Assembly (NCBI GenBank): GCA_963777355.1 | Contig: CAVZQK010000022.1 | Span: 1-64,000, forward strand | Length of the DNA: 64,000 nucleotides | Source: DATJHM01 sp963777355 | GTDB taxonomy: Bacteria; Chloroflexota; Ktedonobacteria; Ktedonobacterales; Ktedonobacteraceae | Reading direction: 5' to 3' | Shown: positions 26,410 to 35,937 of the stretch, in pieces | Position numbering within the stretch: position 1 is the stretch's first letter | How the letters are laid out: each line of letters opens with the position of its first letter | Notes under the pieces: model-generated | What the model saw: the letters and a program-made list of their open reading frames with translations, nothing else | What the model was told of the DNA's origin: nothing | The model's database searches: none | Translations under genes and position numbers: made by a program

Positions 26410-27402
26410 TTATTGGACTATCGTCAATTCCGCCAACATATCGGGGTGAACCGAGCAATAGTAAATCACCGTATGATCCGGATTAAAATTATAGGCAGCC
26501 GGAGTCACCGTATAGGTAAACTTCTGTCCTGTCTGAATCAGATTTGCGCCAGAATTGAAGATTTGTGAGGCAGCAGTATGTGTCGCAGTATCCTTCCCAA
26601 CAATTGCCGTCACAGTATGGCCCTGACTTGTCTGATTGTACCAGGTAATCGTCGTACCGACCTTCACCTTAATATTCAGATACTGGTAGCAGGCAGGAGT
26701 ACAGGACGCGCCAGAAGGCGGTTGCACAATATTTACCTGGACAGCAGTCTTCGTAGAGAAATCGACAGGTGCCCCGAACTGTCCAACATCGTTCAGAGAG
26801 ACAGCAGCAGCGTAGTACGTGGGATAGTTCGTCTGAACATAATCCGGGAAACCAGTCAGGCTGCTGGTTGCAGCAGCACCAGTGAAGCCCTGCTTCCGCA
26901 GGTAGGCGGGATCGGATGAACGAATAAAGTTCATCAAATCATTCACATCCATACTCTGCAACTGGCCGCCGTACTCGTCAGCTTTCACAATAGAGTTTGT
27001 ACCAGGCTGGTTCGTCTTATAGATACCAGCGCTCACAATGCGGCGCAGATCATTATCGGTCAGTTGGCGCAATTCAGAGAAATCGTATCCATTATACTTC
27101 GCGAAAGTGACCTTCTGAGTATTCTTATCAATCGCATAGCACTGAACAGTACATGACGTCGCATACAAAGCGTCGGCGCGGGTGATACTCTGTAGCTGCA
27201 ACTGTCCACTCGCCTGAGCATCATAATTGCCTTCTGAGATCCAAAAGACAGGAATCATCAGAGTGACAATACCAAGCATTGCCAGGGCACCAAAGCCATT
27301 TTTCTGAACAGCATTTGTGCGAGAGTAGAACACATAGAGCAAGCCGCCCGCCACAACAAGAATCAGGATAAGACCTAGAGCAACTTGTCCAAAATTTATC
27401 AT
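26410..27402 (-). CDS. Membrane-anchored cupredoxin with a degenerate cytochrome c-like domain
   Basis: 330 residues from ATG 27402. Two N-terminal helices (about 8-26 and 37-54) anchor it. About 75-170 is laid out like a cytochrome c domain (ADALYATSCTVQCYAID, then LTDNDLRRIVSAGI and VNDLMNFIRSSDP), but the heme site CxxCH is replaced by C84-x3-C88-Y, so covalent heme is not expected. The C-terminal 110 residues form an intact type-I copper site: His262 in GHTVTA and Cys316, His319 and Met322 in YYCSVHPDM. It probably carries electrons from the Rieske/cytochrome b core to the next acceptor, in place of a cytochrome c. Confidence 0.82.
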   Translation of the reverse strand: MINFGQVALGLILILVVAGGLLYVFYSRTNAVQKNGFGALAMLGIVTLMIPVFWISEGNYDAQASGQLQLQSITRADALYATSCTVQCYAIDKNTQKVTFAKYNGYDFSELRQLTDNDLRRIVSAGIYKTNQPGTNSIVKADEYGGQLQSMDVNDLMNFIRSSDPAYLRKQGFTGAAATSSLTGFPDYVQTNYPTYYAAAVSLNDVGQFGAPVDFSTKTAVQVNIVQPPSGASCTPACYQYLNIKVKVGTTITWYNQTSQGHTVTAIVGKDTATHTAASQIFNSGANLIQTGQKFTYTVTPAAYNFNPDHTVIYYCSVHPDMLAELTIVQ

Positions 27403-27583
27403 AACATCATAACCCTTTGATAAACGCCCTACTGCTCCTCGACCCATTCCAGCATGAAAGGCTTTACCAACTTTTCTTCGTGTATTTTTGCCTTCCACCG
27501 TCTCTCAGTCATGCATCTGGCAAAGAGACAGCGAAATCTTCTTAAGAGACTCTCTCCACCTTTTTTACAGGAGAGATAAGAAC

Positions 27584-28282
27584 CTAGCCACCCGCACCAC
27601 AAGCCTTCAAAGGAACAGGAATAATGCGGGTTGAGGGATCGGGATGTGGTACAGTCTGGTTAATAACACCGGTCTCAACAATCACATTATCGCTGTCAAA
27701 GTGAACTTGAAAACGATCCAGGCTTCTAGGAGCCGGGCCATCAAGAAACTCACCATCAACATTATAGTGCGACCCATGACAAGGGCACTTAAAGCTAGAA
27801 CAGTCATCGCGGAATGGGACCGTACAGCCCAGGTGCACGCAGCGCTGATACAGAGCAATCCATTGAGAGCCATCGGCATCGGAGACCCAAAACTCTGACT
27901 GTTGCTGATCCTTCAAAAGTTGAGAATTAGAGATACTATACGACGTCCCCTGAGCCAGATGAATAATATATGTTCTAGCGACAGGTAGATGGAAAACGCC
28001 TTTCTGGGCCAGGGCAAACTCCAGAGGTTTGGCAGCGGGGAAATCGCTCTTCTTCCCAACGGTCTGTGCAGAACCAAAGGTACCCCCCAGAGTAGGATAC
28101 AGAAAATCCAATGCGCCAGCCACAGCGGCAGTAGTAGACAGGCCCCAGACAGCCAGCATAGAGCGGCGCAAAAATCGACGACGGGACAGACGCTGTTGCG
28201 CTATTTCAGCAGCCTCAGCACCCCCGCCATGCAGTACTTCATACTGCTGGGGGGTGATAGGTGCTCTCTCTTCAACACTCAT
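27584..28282 (-). CDS. Rieske iron-sulfur protein of a cytochrome bc complex
   Basis: About 232 residues. The N-terminus has a twin-Arg-type sequence (SRRRFLRRSM) followed by one membrane helix. The 2Fe-2S site is CVHLGCT and CPCHGSHY with the two Cys-His pairs, and the Pro loop GPAPRSL. Start at 28282 is supported by AGAGGAAA; ATG 28300 is also in frame. It takes electrons from quinol at the Qo site and hands them to the cupredoxin encoded next. Confidence 0.92.
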   Translation of the reverse strand: MSVEERAPITPQQYEVLHGGGAEAAEIAQQRLSRRRFLRRSMLAVWGLSTTAAVAGALDFLYPTLGGTFGSAQTVGKKSDFPAAKPLEFALAQKGVFHLPVARTYIIHLAQGTSYSISNSQLLKDQQQSEFWVSDADGSQWIALYQRCVHLGCTVPFRDDCSSFKCPCHGSHYNVDGEFLDGPAPRSLDRFQVHFDSDNVIVETGVINQTVPHPDPSTRIIPVPLKACGAGG

Positions 28283-28309
28283 AGATTTCCTCTCGGTCAT
28301 TTCCTCTGG

Positions 28310-28852
28310 TTACAGGTCAAAGTAGACGTGATCCCACGGCCATACCCATAGCCAGCCGGGTCCGCGGAAGAAGCTTCCTGCCAAAGTAATCACAGCCCAG
28401 AACATAAGAAACATCGTAAACGTGACTATCGCAACTTTGCGGTCTGCGTAGGCACGGCTGGGATTGCGGTCAAGATAGGGTAAAAACGCCAGTGCGGCCA
28501 GGAAAAAGCCAGGGACCAAAACGCCTCCGGTAGTTGGTGCAAAGTAGTGCAACAGCTCCTGCAAGCCCAGGAAATACCAGGGAGCTTTGGCAGGGTTTGG
28601 AGTAGAGCTTGGCGAGGCTGGATCGCGCAAAGGCGCATCAATGACAATAGAAAGCAGAGTCACCATAACCGTCAGCATCGTCGCGCAAAAGAACTCGCGG
28701 ACAAGCAGATGAGGCCAGACGAAGACAGAATCTTCGAGAGGCTTCTCGACGCGGGTAATAGCTTCCTGCTTCACAACAGCCAGGGTACGATACCGACGTT
28801 GATTAGCAGCCGCCTGAGTTTGTACACCTGGTTCTTTCTGTTCAATAGACAT
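28310..28852 (-). CDS. Cytochrome b C-terminal subunit (PetD-like)
   Basis: 180 residues: the C-terminal half of cytochrome b as a separate protein, like subunit IV of b6f. The Qo-site region reads NPAKAPWYFLGLQELLHYF, where cytochrome b normally has PEWY; here the motif is APWY. Three membrane helices follow. A strong ribosome site (AGAGGATATCTCT) precedes ATG 28852. It is placed between petB-like and Rieske genes. Confidence 0.9.
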   Translation of the reverse strand: MSIEQKEPGVQTQAAANQRRYRTLAVVKQEAITRVEKPLEDSVFVWPHLLVREFFCATMLTVMVTLLSIVIDAPLRDPASPSSTPNPAKAPWYFLGLQELLHYFAPTTGGVLVPGFFLAALAFLPYLDRNPSRAYADRKVAIVTFTMFLMFWAVITLAGSFFRGPGWLWVWPWDHVYFDL

Positions 28853-28974
28853 AGAGATATCCTCTCAAAACAACCGTGTGTTCACAGTACCGAACAGAGC
28901 ATCCGAGTTTTCCAAGAAAAGAAAGAGACTAAAATGAACACCGACCATAAGACGAAATGGATTTCAGTCAGCCG

Positions 28975-29781
28975 CTAGCGTATTGGGCCAGCGACCGTGG
29001 TCTCCGAACGAGACTCCACCTCACGGCGAGATGGGGGTGGTGGGCCAGCTTCGCCGCCATCCTTACGGATGCGCCAGAAGTGAACAGCCATCAAAAGAGC
29101 CCCAGCCAGAGGGAGCATAATCACGTGAGCGACATAGAAACGGATCAGGGTAGCTTGAGCGACAGCGCCACCGCCGACCATCACCTTATAGACAGTGCCA
29201 CCTAGCAACGGAGTATAGGGAGCCAGGTTAGTACCGACAGTAATCGCCCAGAGAGCGATCTGGTCCCAGGGGAGCAGATAGCCAGTGAAACTCAGGAACA
29301 GAGTAACAAAGAACAGAAGCACGCCCACCACCCAGTTAAACTCGCGAGGTGGTTTATACGCGCCATGATAAAAGACGCGAATCATATGCAGCGTCACCGA
29401 GACAACCATCAAGTGGGCTGCCCAGCGATGCATATTACGTACGAGATGGCCGAAAGAGACCGCGCTTTGTAATTGATTAATATTCTGATAAGCCGATCTT
29501 GTATCAGGAACGTAATAGAACATAAGAAAAACGCCAGTGATAGTAAGCAGCAGGAACAGGAAGAAAGAGATACCGCCCATACACCAGGTATAGGTAATCT
29601 TCATGGCCTGACGGCTGACTTTAACAGGGTGCAAGTGCAGAAATACGTTGCCCATCATAACCAGGGACTGGTTAAGGGGAGTATCGGGATAGCCGTGGCG
29701 AAAAACAGAGCGCCAGACCTGACTCTCCACGATCTTCTGCGTCGTCAAATCGAGTAAGCTTTTCTTAGCAGTAGAGCCCAC
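28975..29781 (-). CDS. Cytochrome b N-terminal subunit (PetB-like)
   Basis: 268 residues with four membrane helices and the bis-heme b ligands: two His in RNMHRWAAHLM and two more 14 residues apart in AHVIMLPLAGALLMAVHFW. The start is GTG 29781, with GAGGAGG at the right distance. First gene of the operon petB-petD-Rieske-cupredoxin-membrane protein. With the split cytochrome b this resembles b6f-type complexes of Gram-positive bacteria. The C-terminus is charged and soluble. Confidence 0.93.
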   Translation of the reverse strand: MGSTAKKSLLDLTTQKIVESQVWRSVFRHGYPDTPLNQSLVMMGNVFLHLHPVKVSRQAMKITYTWCMGGISFFLFLLLTITGVFLMFYYVPDTRSAYQNINQLQSAVSFGHLVRNMHRWAAHLMVVSVTLHMIRVFYHGAYKPPREFNWVVGVLLFFVTLFLSFTGYLLPWDQIALWAITVGTNLAPYTPLLGGTVYKVMVGGGAVAQATLIRFYVAHVIMLPLAGALLMAVHFWRIRKDGGEAGPPPPSRREVESRSETTVAGPIR

Positions 29782-30759
29782 TGTGCCTCCTCAAAGGGAT
29801 CAAGACTTGATCGTGTTGGAAAGATATGTTCACAAAAATTCTGAACTGTGTGGCAGATTATAACATACCGGCATCCGCGCGGATAGCCCTCTGGCTGAAA
29901 ACGAGAGCCATGAATGCTCAAATCTGCATCAATGAGAACTCTTGCTCCCATTTCTAAAAAAGTGTCTAAGACGACTGGAAATAGGAACGAATGCGAGACA
30001 CTCTCTAAGATTATAATAAATTCTACTGGCAAAGAGGAAGAGTAGCAGATTGTGATGACAATCTGGGGTCAATCCGCGTAAAGCCATCAAATGTAGCTTA
30101 CTCTCAGACTTTACGGCCTACATCAGGTAGATACCTGATTTTTTCGGCATAGCACACCTGATTCTCAGAAAGCGCTGTTTATGCTCAATCTCCTCTTCAT
30201 TTCCAGTTGCTCTCTTTTTCACGTATTCATCGACAAAATAGTAGCAAAAAAGAGTAGCGATAATAGTCCTATGCTAGCAAATTTTCGCGCTTAAAAGCCA
30301 AACAGAAAATGCTAGCAAACTGTGCATACGCTACACAAGTGGCCTATGGGCTGGGTGCAAGGCTACATAAGAGTCTACATTGCTGCTAAAAAATTGCGGC
30401 AGAGAATTGACAAAGCCTACATTATACAGACAAACGAGTTTGTGTAAGCCCATTTTTCCTCGTGATCTTTTTCGTTTCACGAACAGCAGGTATTTAGATG
30501 CCACAGGGTATAAGGCTCCTAAATAGTATATCGACAGAATTGAAAAAATCTTGAGCGAGATAGACGTACAGAGTCAGAGGGAGAGCGATATTTTTCTGTG
30601 TTTGACAGTTTCTCAATAAAACCTTTACAATTATTATTAAGAGCGACTCTCAAATGCGCACACCGGAGAAAAGAAGGAAAAAGTGCTCATCGCTCTGAGC
30701 AGATTTTGAGAGTATCGCAAACATATTCTTAGAACGACGTGGTTGATGGGAAAAACAGC
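29782..30759. other. Long non-coding region (about 980 bp) upstream of two divergent operons
   Basis: Must hold the bc-operon promoter (minus) and the histidine kinase promoter (plus). Seen inside: an intrinsic terminator at 30122-30144 with no gene before it, and a repeated 11-mer ATGCTAGCAAA at 30271-30281 and 30309-30319 that could be a regulator site. No convincing protein is encoded. Confidence 0.55.
30122..30144 (+). terminator. Orphan intrinsic terminator
   Basis: A perfect 7-bp stem (30122-30128 with 30133-30139), a 4-nt loop and five Ts. No coding gene precedes it on this strand, so it may end a small RNA or an antisense or leader transcript. Confidence 0.65.
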
Positions 30760-31848
30760 ATGACAAAAGCGAGTCAAACAGTTGAGGAAGTTGCTCAGCA
30801 TAATCGATTTCTCAGGCGGGTACTCAGCATACCTGTTTTCTATCGTGTTCTCGTTGCAAACAGCCTGATCATCTTTATCGGTGCGACAGGAGGAACCTGG
30901 CTCGCCTCACAGCTTCCCAGCAATAGTTATGCACCAACCGGGCTAATAATCTTTATCACTGTAGGCTGGTTAGTAAGTGTGGCAATGAACTTTGTCTTGC
31001 TACGAATTGCATTTCGGCCATTGATGGATTTAGGTAAAGTCATGCATCGAGTCCAGCAAGGAGAGCGGACCTTACGCGCACCACTGACCGGTTTTGACCA
31101 GGATGCCGACCAGCTTGCCAGCACGCTTAACATGATGCTCGAAGCGATCAATGAAACGAGCAGACAGAGAGCAGCAGAGATATTCAATGCGCAAGAAGAA
31201 GAGCGGAAGCGAATTGCGCGTGAGCTACACGACGAGACATCGCAGGTACTCACCTCACTGCTCATCAGTCTGGCGGTACTAGAAGAGTCAGTCACGACGC
31301 AAGAGGCAAAGGATCGCATTGCCGACACACGGATGCTCGCGCATCGAACATTGCGAGCCATACGAAATTTAAGCACCGATCTGCGTCCCAGCGCCCTCGA
31401 CGATCTTGGTCTTATCCCTGCACTACGCTGGTACATCAAAGAATATCAACAAAAATTTGCGCTGGATGTCAACTTTCAAACATCTGGTTTCAAAGAGCGG
31501 CTCCCAACGACATTAGAGACAGCGCTTTATCGGATTGTCCAGGAGGCATTAACCAATATTGCCAAACACGCGCACGCCCACAAAGTAGCAGTAACACTCA
31601 ATGAAGAACAAGATGCAATCTACGTGACAATTATCGATGATGGGCACGGCTTCGATGCTGAGCAGCTCCAGAAACCGCCTGGTCCTGGGCAGGAGCGAGG
31701 GTGGGGACTGGTTGGAATGCGTGAGCGAGCGAGCTTACTTGATGGGACATTAAGCATTGAATCCAAGCCAGGGCGCGGGACCAGCATTCAAGCGAGGATT
31801 CCCTATCCGTCTGCTATGGCACATAAAAAAGTAGCGCTCACCATTTAA
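30760..31848 (+). CDS. Sensor histidine kinase, NarL-partner type
   Basis: 362 residues. Two membrane helices (about 25-50 and 60-85) with almost no outside loop, then HAMP (FRPLMDLGKVMHRVQQGE), a HisKA_3 dimerisation region with the phospho-acceptor His in RKRIARELHDETSQVL, and an ATP-binding domain (EALTNIAKHAHA, DDGHGFD, GWGLVGMRER). The tiny sensor loop suggests it senses the membrane or an internal signal. Start at ATG 30760; GTG 30739 is also possible. Paired with the regulator at 31918. Confidence 0.9.
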   Translation: MTKASQTVEEVAQHNRFLRRVLSIPVFYRVLVANSLIIFIGATGGTWLASQLPSNSYAPTGLIIFITVGWLVSVAMNFVLLRIAFRPLMDLGKVMHRVQQGERTLRAPLTGFDQDADQLASTLNMMLEAINETSRQRAAEIFNAQEEERKRIARELHDETSQVLTSLLISLAVLEESVTTQEAKDRIADTRMLAHRTLRAIRNLSTDLRPSALDDLGLIPALRWYIKEYQQKFALDVNFQTSGFKERLPTTLETALYRIVQEALTNIAKHAHAHKVAVTLNEEQDAIYVTIIDDGHGFDAEQLQKPPGPGQERGWGLVGMRERASLLDGTLSIESKPGRGTSIQARIPYPSAMAHKKVALTI

Positions 31849-31917
31849 AAAGTTCCAGATAAAAGTTTCCAACGAAAAGCAGCAAAAGAACACTAAGCGA
31901 GGACAGAAAGCAAACTC

Positions 31918-32568
31918 ATGAAGATTCGGATCTTACTGGCTGACGACCATACCATTTTACGTGCGGGCTTAAAGATGATGCTTAATGCTCAACCTGACAT
32001 GGAGATTGTTGGAGAGGCTCAGGATGGTCGTCAGGCCGTGCAAGAAGCGCAACGGCTTCAGCCAGATATTATTCTTATGGATATCACCATGCCAGACATG
32101 AACGGCATTGAGGCAACCAAACAGATTAAAAAACTTTCACCAGAAGGAAAGATTCTCATTCTCACCATGCATGAGCATGATGAATATATCTTCCAGGCAT
32201 TGCGTGCTGGAGCATCGGGCTATATGCTAAAAGAGGCAGCGGATACAGATCTTATCTCAGCCATACACATCATTCAGAGTGGGCAATTTTATCTTTCGCC
32301 AACAGCGCAATCGGTTATGGTAGGAGATTATCTTCAGCGTCTGCGCACGGGGGAAGAAAAAGACAGTTACAGCAGTTTAACCGAGCGTGAGCGAGAGATT
32401 CTCAAGCTTGTTGCCGAAGGGCACACCAATAATCAGATAGCAGAGCGCCTGGTAATCAGTCCAAAAACTGTTGACACCCATCGCACACACATCATGGACA
32501 AGCTCAATCTTCATAGTCGAGCCGAGCTAGTAAAATACGCAATGCGGCGAGGTCTACTCGAAGATTAA
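31918..32568 (+). CDS. Response regulator, NarL/LuxR type
   Basis: 216 residues. The receiver domain has the acidic pair (ADDH), the phosphorylated Asp in IILMDITMPDMNG, the Thr of ILTMHE and Lys of YMLKEA. The C-terminal LuxR helix-turn-helix reads LTEREREILKLVAEG then NNQIAERLVISPKTVDTH. It directly follows its kinase by 69 nt. Targets are unknown; the divergent bc operon is one candidate. Confidence 0.93.
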   Translation: MKIRILLADDHTILRAGLKMMLNAQPDMEIVGEAQDGRQAVQEAQRLQPDIILMDITMPDMNGIEATKQIKKLSPEGKILILTMHEHDEYIFQALRAGASGYMLKEAADTDLISAIHIIQSGQFYLSPTAQSVMVGDYLQRLRTGEEKDSYSSLTEREREILKLVAEGHTNNQIAERLVISPKTVDTHRTHIMDKLNLHSRAELVKYAMRRGLLED

Positions 32569-32707
32569 CGAACGCCCTGTCGCCCCTGTCAGCCAGAAGA
32601 GGCAAGGGAGACAAGGCAGATGGAAGAATACAGGCAAGCCACAGAGCAATCAGAAGAGCAACCCGTTGCCAAAGAAGTCAGGATACAGCAGGTAAGCAGA
32701 TAGATCG

Positions 32708-33055
32708 CTATGACTCATCTTCATCATCGAAATCCAGGCCATCCTTATTCTCTTCAGCAAAATACTCGTCACTATAGAACCCAACATCTTTCCCCACATA
32801 GACACTTACCAGGAAATCATCGCGAGGCATATCAGCGGAGAGAACCAGATCTTCATCGATCTGCTCAATGAGTTTCGTCAGGTCGGCCTCTTCTAATTCT
32901 CGTTCGAGAATTAGAGTCCCATGAACGGCAGTGGTAGTAAAATGAATATCTACCGTTCCAAGTCGATTATTACTCTGAAGATTATTTCCCTGCATAATGT
33001 AGTATCCTTCAGAGTAAGGGGTACGAAAATGGCGCTCGAAATGGATATCGTCCAT
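32708..33055 (-). CDS. Small acidic protein of unknown function
   Basis: 115 residues from ATG 33055 (a longer frame to 33073 exists). Beta-rich in the middle (GTVDIHFTTTAVHGTLILE), then acidic at the end (EENKDGLDFDDEDES). No family or ribosome site was recognised. The call rests on ordinary protein-like composition. Confidence 0.6.
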   Translation of the reverse strand: MDDIHFERHFRTPYSEGYYIMQGNNLQSNNRLGTVDIHFTTTAVHGTLILERELEEADLTKLIEQIDEDLVLSADMPRDDFLVSVYVGKDVGFYSDEYFAEENKDGLDFDDEDES

Positions 33056-33259
33056 AAAATTACGTTTGTGCACAGCCAGGATAGCACAAAGCTTGTGCTG
33101 TGCGCTCCTTTCTCAGTATGGTTTTTACAGCGCTCTATCGGTCACGGGTGTGCAAACGTGCTGAGGTTAAGGCACACCAGATTCAAGCTCGCATAAGAAA
33201 GTGTACGAGCACATTATAGCATTACAGGCCCAACCACACTTGCATAAAGAGCAAGAACG

Positions 33260-34510
33260 CTAGAGAAAACGTAGGGAGGCACGCATAGGGGCAAAAATGG
33301 CCTGTTCGTAGTCTGAATAGACATTTTGAGCTGCGAGTTGTCCCAGCGTATAAAGATGGGTACGATGCACTCCCGCGAGGAGAGTAATAGTATATGTAGC
33401 GCCATTCATCTGGACGCTCCCCTGTTCGCGCTGCCAATTCACACCGGCAAAAGAGAGGGGGGCAAGCGTTTTTACACCGGTCATATTTACCTTCGTTGCC
33501 TGCTGCTGTAACGCGTGGGTAGGATCGCCGGCAGTTGCCGCCATTGTTGAGATAGTCACCATCGCCGTATTACTGCTATCGTGCAAAGAGATGGCTCCAT
33601 TATTGCGGCTTGCAGAAGGCCAGCCAGCAGGATATTGCATAGCAATACCGATAGATGGATCATTAAATTGTTGCCAGGGCTGAGTCACTTCAGCAACGCT
33701 AAAAGGGCGTGCAACGACTACCCAGACACTCGCGGCTACAACGAGAACGAGAATGACCAGGAGTAGCACAAAGAGTGGAGAGCGGCGGCTTTTAGGGAGT
33801 GGAGGCTGAGGTGTGACTGGAAAATGAGCAGCAGGAGAGGATGATTCTGGAGAAGGAGAAGAAGCTGGACGGACAGGTTGTACAAGTGGTGTATCTAAGG
33901 CTCCTTTTGGGAGCATCAAAGTATCGACAAGTGCTATTTCTTCAATATGCGCAGGAGATGGTACAACTTTGCGTGCCGGCATATCACTCAGGACATCTCT
34001 CTGAGATGGAGTCAGAGGCATACTTCTTGTAGGAACATCCGCAATTGCAGAGACGCTGGGCTCTGGAGTGGAAGATTTACGGGGATCAGGGCGTTTAGGA
34101 GACCTTTTCTGGGTTGGCACATTTTCCGGGCCAGGAGCTGCGGGCATACCTTCTGTAGGCAGATCTTCAATTGCGACTTGCGATTCAGAAGTTGGGGGCA
34201 AGGGTGGATATTCAGAAAGCGAAGGAGAAGAAATCTCCCGCTCCAGGCCACTCAGCGAGGCAGGGTGCGCAGATGGCTTTGCTGATCTGCCTGTCGGTTG
34301 CTGAGCGATCTGCTCGCGCAGTCCAGGTTTTGCCTCGCGAGTTTCTGGAATGGGTGTCATAGGTGTTTGCACCACCCCAGGTTGACTGCGATTTTCCGTG
34401 AGGACCTGAGGATCGGAAGATTCGGAAGAGACGAGCATACCACAACGGCTACAAAACTGAGCGTCATCTTTCGGTAACTCTTGTCCACAATGAGTACAAT
34501 GTTTCGCCAC
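33260..34510 (-). CDS. Zinc-ribbon, Pro-rich linker, membrane anchor and PsbP-like domain
   Basis: 416 residues. The N-terminal zinc ribbon is CTHCG followed by CSRCG (residues 5-24). A long disordered Pro/Ser-rich linker of about 200 residues comes next, with repeated short motifs (DLPTEGMPA, DVPTRSMPL, DMPARKV), then one membrane helix (SPLFVLLLVILVLVVAASVWVV). The outside C-terminal 140 residues begin FNDPSIGIAMQYPAGW, as in PsbP-like proteins of many Gram-positive genomes. The repeated PTxxMP motifs may be binding sites for a partner. The overall role is unknown. Confidence 0.75.
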   Translation of the reverse strand: MAKHCTHCGQELPKDDAQFCSRCGMLVSSESSDPQVLTENRSQPGVVQTPMTPIPETREAKPGLREQIAQQPTGRSAKPSAHPASLSGLEREISSPSLSEYPPLPPTSESQVAIEDLPTEGMPAAPGPENVPTQKRSPKRPDPRKSSTPEPSVSAIADVPTRSMPLTPSQRDVLSDMPARKVVPSPAHIEEIALVDTLMLPKGALDTPLVQPVRPASSPSPESSSPAAHFPVTPQPPLPKSRRSPLFVLLLVILVLVVAASVWVVVARPFSVAEVTQPWQQFNDPSIGIAMQYPAGWPSASRNNGAISLHDSSNTAMVTISTMAATAGDPTHALQQQATKVNMTGVKTLAPLSFAGVNWQREQGSVQMNGATYTITLLAGVHRTHLYTLGQLAAQNVYSDYEQAIFAPMRASLRFL

Positions 34511-34984
34511 AAACTCTCTCCTACCTTTGGCTCAAGCTGGCATCTATTTTCCTTTTACAGTAGCCCAAAAGCGTTCCTCAGTCAAGTAGGCAAAAATGGG
34601 GATATTGTACACCAGAGAGCGTTGTGAAGATCTCGCCTGGTGAGCAATTTGGGGACCGTGTTGTAGTCATGGGAACCTCTCCCCATGTTCTCCAGAACAG
34701 CATTCTCTATGAGCCTCCCTGTGCTGTATCATACATTGTCTCCAATCCTATCAAGCATCATGAAAAGACTTTCCCAGATCGGCTCACTTGGGGAGACTGG
34801 CCACGCTCTCGCCTGCGCCGTCAGTTGAATCATGCGCTCCACACGCAAACCGTCGAGCTGACCTGGCACGCTCTGCCATCTGAAGAAGATCCATCTCCTC
34901 CTCGCAATGGTGTGCAAACTCGTGCTCAGCGTGCGCACTATCGCCTCTTTTGCCAGAGAACGAGCCCACGGGTTTGGCCCACGT
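34511..34984. other. Region with no assignable gene
   Basis: About 470 bp, more GC-rich than what lies to its left. It has open frames on both strands (plus 34624-34995, minus 34729-35016 and 34784-34969) but none has a good ribosome site or family resemblance. It may be a decayed gene. Confidence 0.4.
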
Positions 34985-35923
34985 TTAGAGCTTGACGACA
35001 ACCTTGCCGTGGACATGACGGCTGGACTGAAACTCGGCTGCCGCGCGGATTTGTTCTATCGGGTAGGTCGCCGCAATGGGGACCTGGAGCTTGCCAGTAG
35101 CAACCAGTTCGGCAATGTATTCAAGGGTACCTGGGGCGGCATTGATTCCAGAAACTCCTATTACTCCCGGAATTTGAGCTGCGATAACGGAGATACGGTT
35201 ATCTGGAACGCCGAGCTTACGCGCGGCTTCTACCGTCTCCGATCCGTATAAATCGGTAGCTGCGGTAATTCCATCGGGGGCAAGAACTTGTACTCGTTCG
35301 GCCTGGTCCGCGCCGTAGGTCACCGGTTCGGCACCGAGGCCTCGTAAGTAGTCAAACGATGATGCGGAGCCAGTGCCGATGACGCTTGCCCCGGTCAGGC
35401 GGGCAAGTTGGATTGCGAAGACACCCACCCCTCCGGCTGCCCCGCCAATCAGGATGGTGTTGCCCCGCTCAAGCTTGAGCACGGCCAGCGCTGCTGAAGC
35501 CGTCCTCGCCGCGATGCTGAGCGTCGAGGCGGTGATGTCATCAATACCGTCTGGCGTATGATGCACCCCATCGCCCAGAGATAGAGATCCTTCAAGGCTG
35601 ATAATCACATAGTCAGCGACGGAGCGCGAGATGGCGCTGCCAAAGACTCGATCGCCGATGGCGAACCCGGTCACTCCGGTGCCGACCTCGTCCACTGTTC
35701 CCGCGTAGTCAGAGCCAAAACCGGTTGGCAGACTCAGACCGAACCTTGTGCCTGCCGTATCATCAGCAGTCATGATCCAATCCATCGGGTTCAAGCCAGC
35801 AGCAGCCACGCGGACCCGGATTTGTCCCGCGTGGGCATGCGGTTCAGCGACCTCACGCAGGTCTAGTTTTTCAAGTCCACCGAACGAATCCATGATGACG
35901 GCTCTGCTTCTCTGTGGTGACAT
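34985..35923 (-). CDS. Quinone-oxidoreductase-like MDR family enzyme
   Basis: 312-residue NADP-dependent medium-chain dehydrogenase/reductase. GroES-like N-terminal half (AAAGLNPMDW, GSDYAGTVDEVG, GDRVFG), Rossmann half with AAGGVGVFAIQLAR. Catalytic-zinc Cys/His ligands are absent, as in the quinone reductase branch. GGAG before ATG 35923. A TetR-type site lies between it and the tetR gene, so it is probably TetR-controlled and involved in quinone or aldehyde detoxification. Confidence 0.88.
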   Translation of the reverse strand: MSPQRSRAVIMDSFGGLEKLDLREVAEPHAHAGQIRVRVAAAGLNPMDWIMTADDTAGTRFGLSLPTGFGSDYAGTVDEVGTGVTGFAIGDRVFGSAISRSVADYVIISLEGSLSLGDGVHHTPDGIDDITASTLSIAARTASAALAVLKLERGNTILIGGAAGGVGVFAIQLARLTGASVIGTGSASSFDYLRGLGAEPVTYGADQAERVQVLAPDGITAATDLYGSETVEAARKLGVPDNRISVIAAQIPGVIGVSGINAAPGTLEYIAELVATGKLQVPIAATYPIEQIRAAAEFQSSRHVHGKVVVKL

Positions 35924-35937
35924 CTTATTTCTCCATT

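Noticed and set aside
29745..30032. 95-residue minus frame upstream of petB
   Set aside because: It covers the GTG start and ribosome site of petB in another frame, and its composition is unlike the neighbours.
30407..30428. TTGACA and TATACA in the long intergenic region as a promoter
   Set aside because: The spacing is only 10 nt, too short for sigma-70.
34624..34995. 123-residue plus frame and opposing minus frames
   Set aside because: No good start site, no family resemblance, and competing frames on both strands; kept only as an unassigned region.
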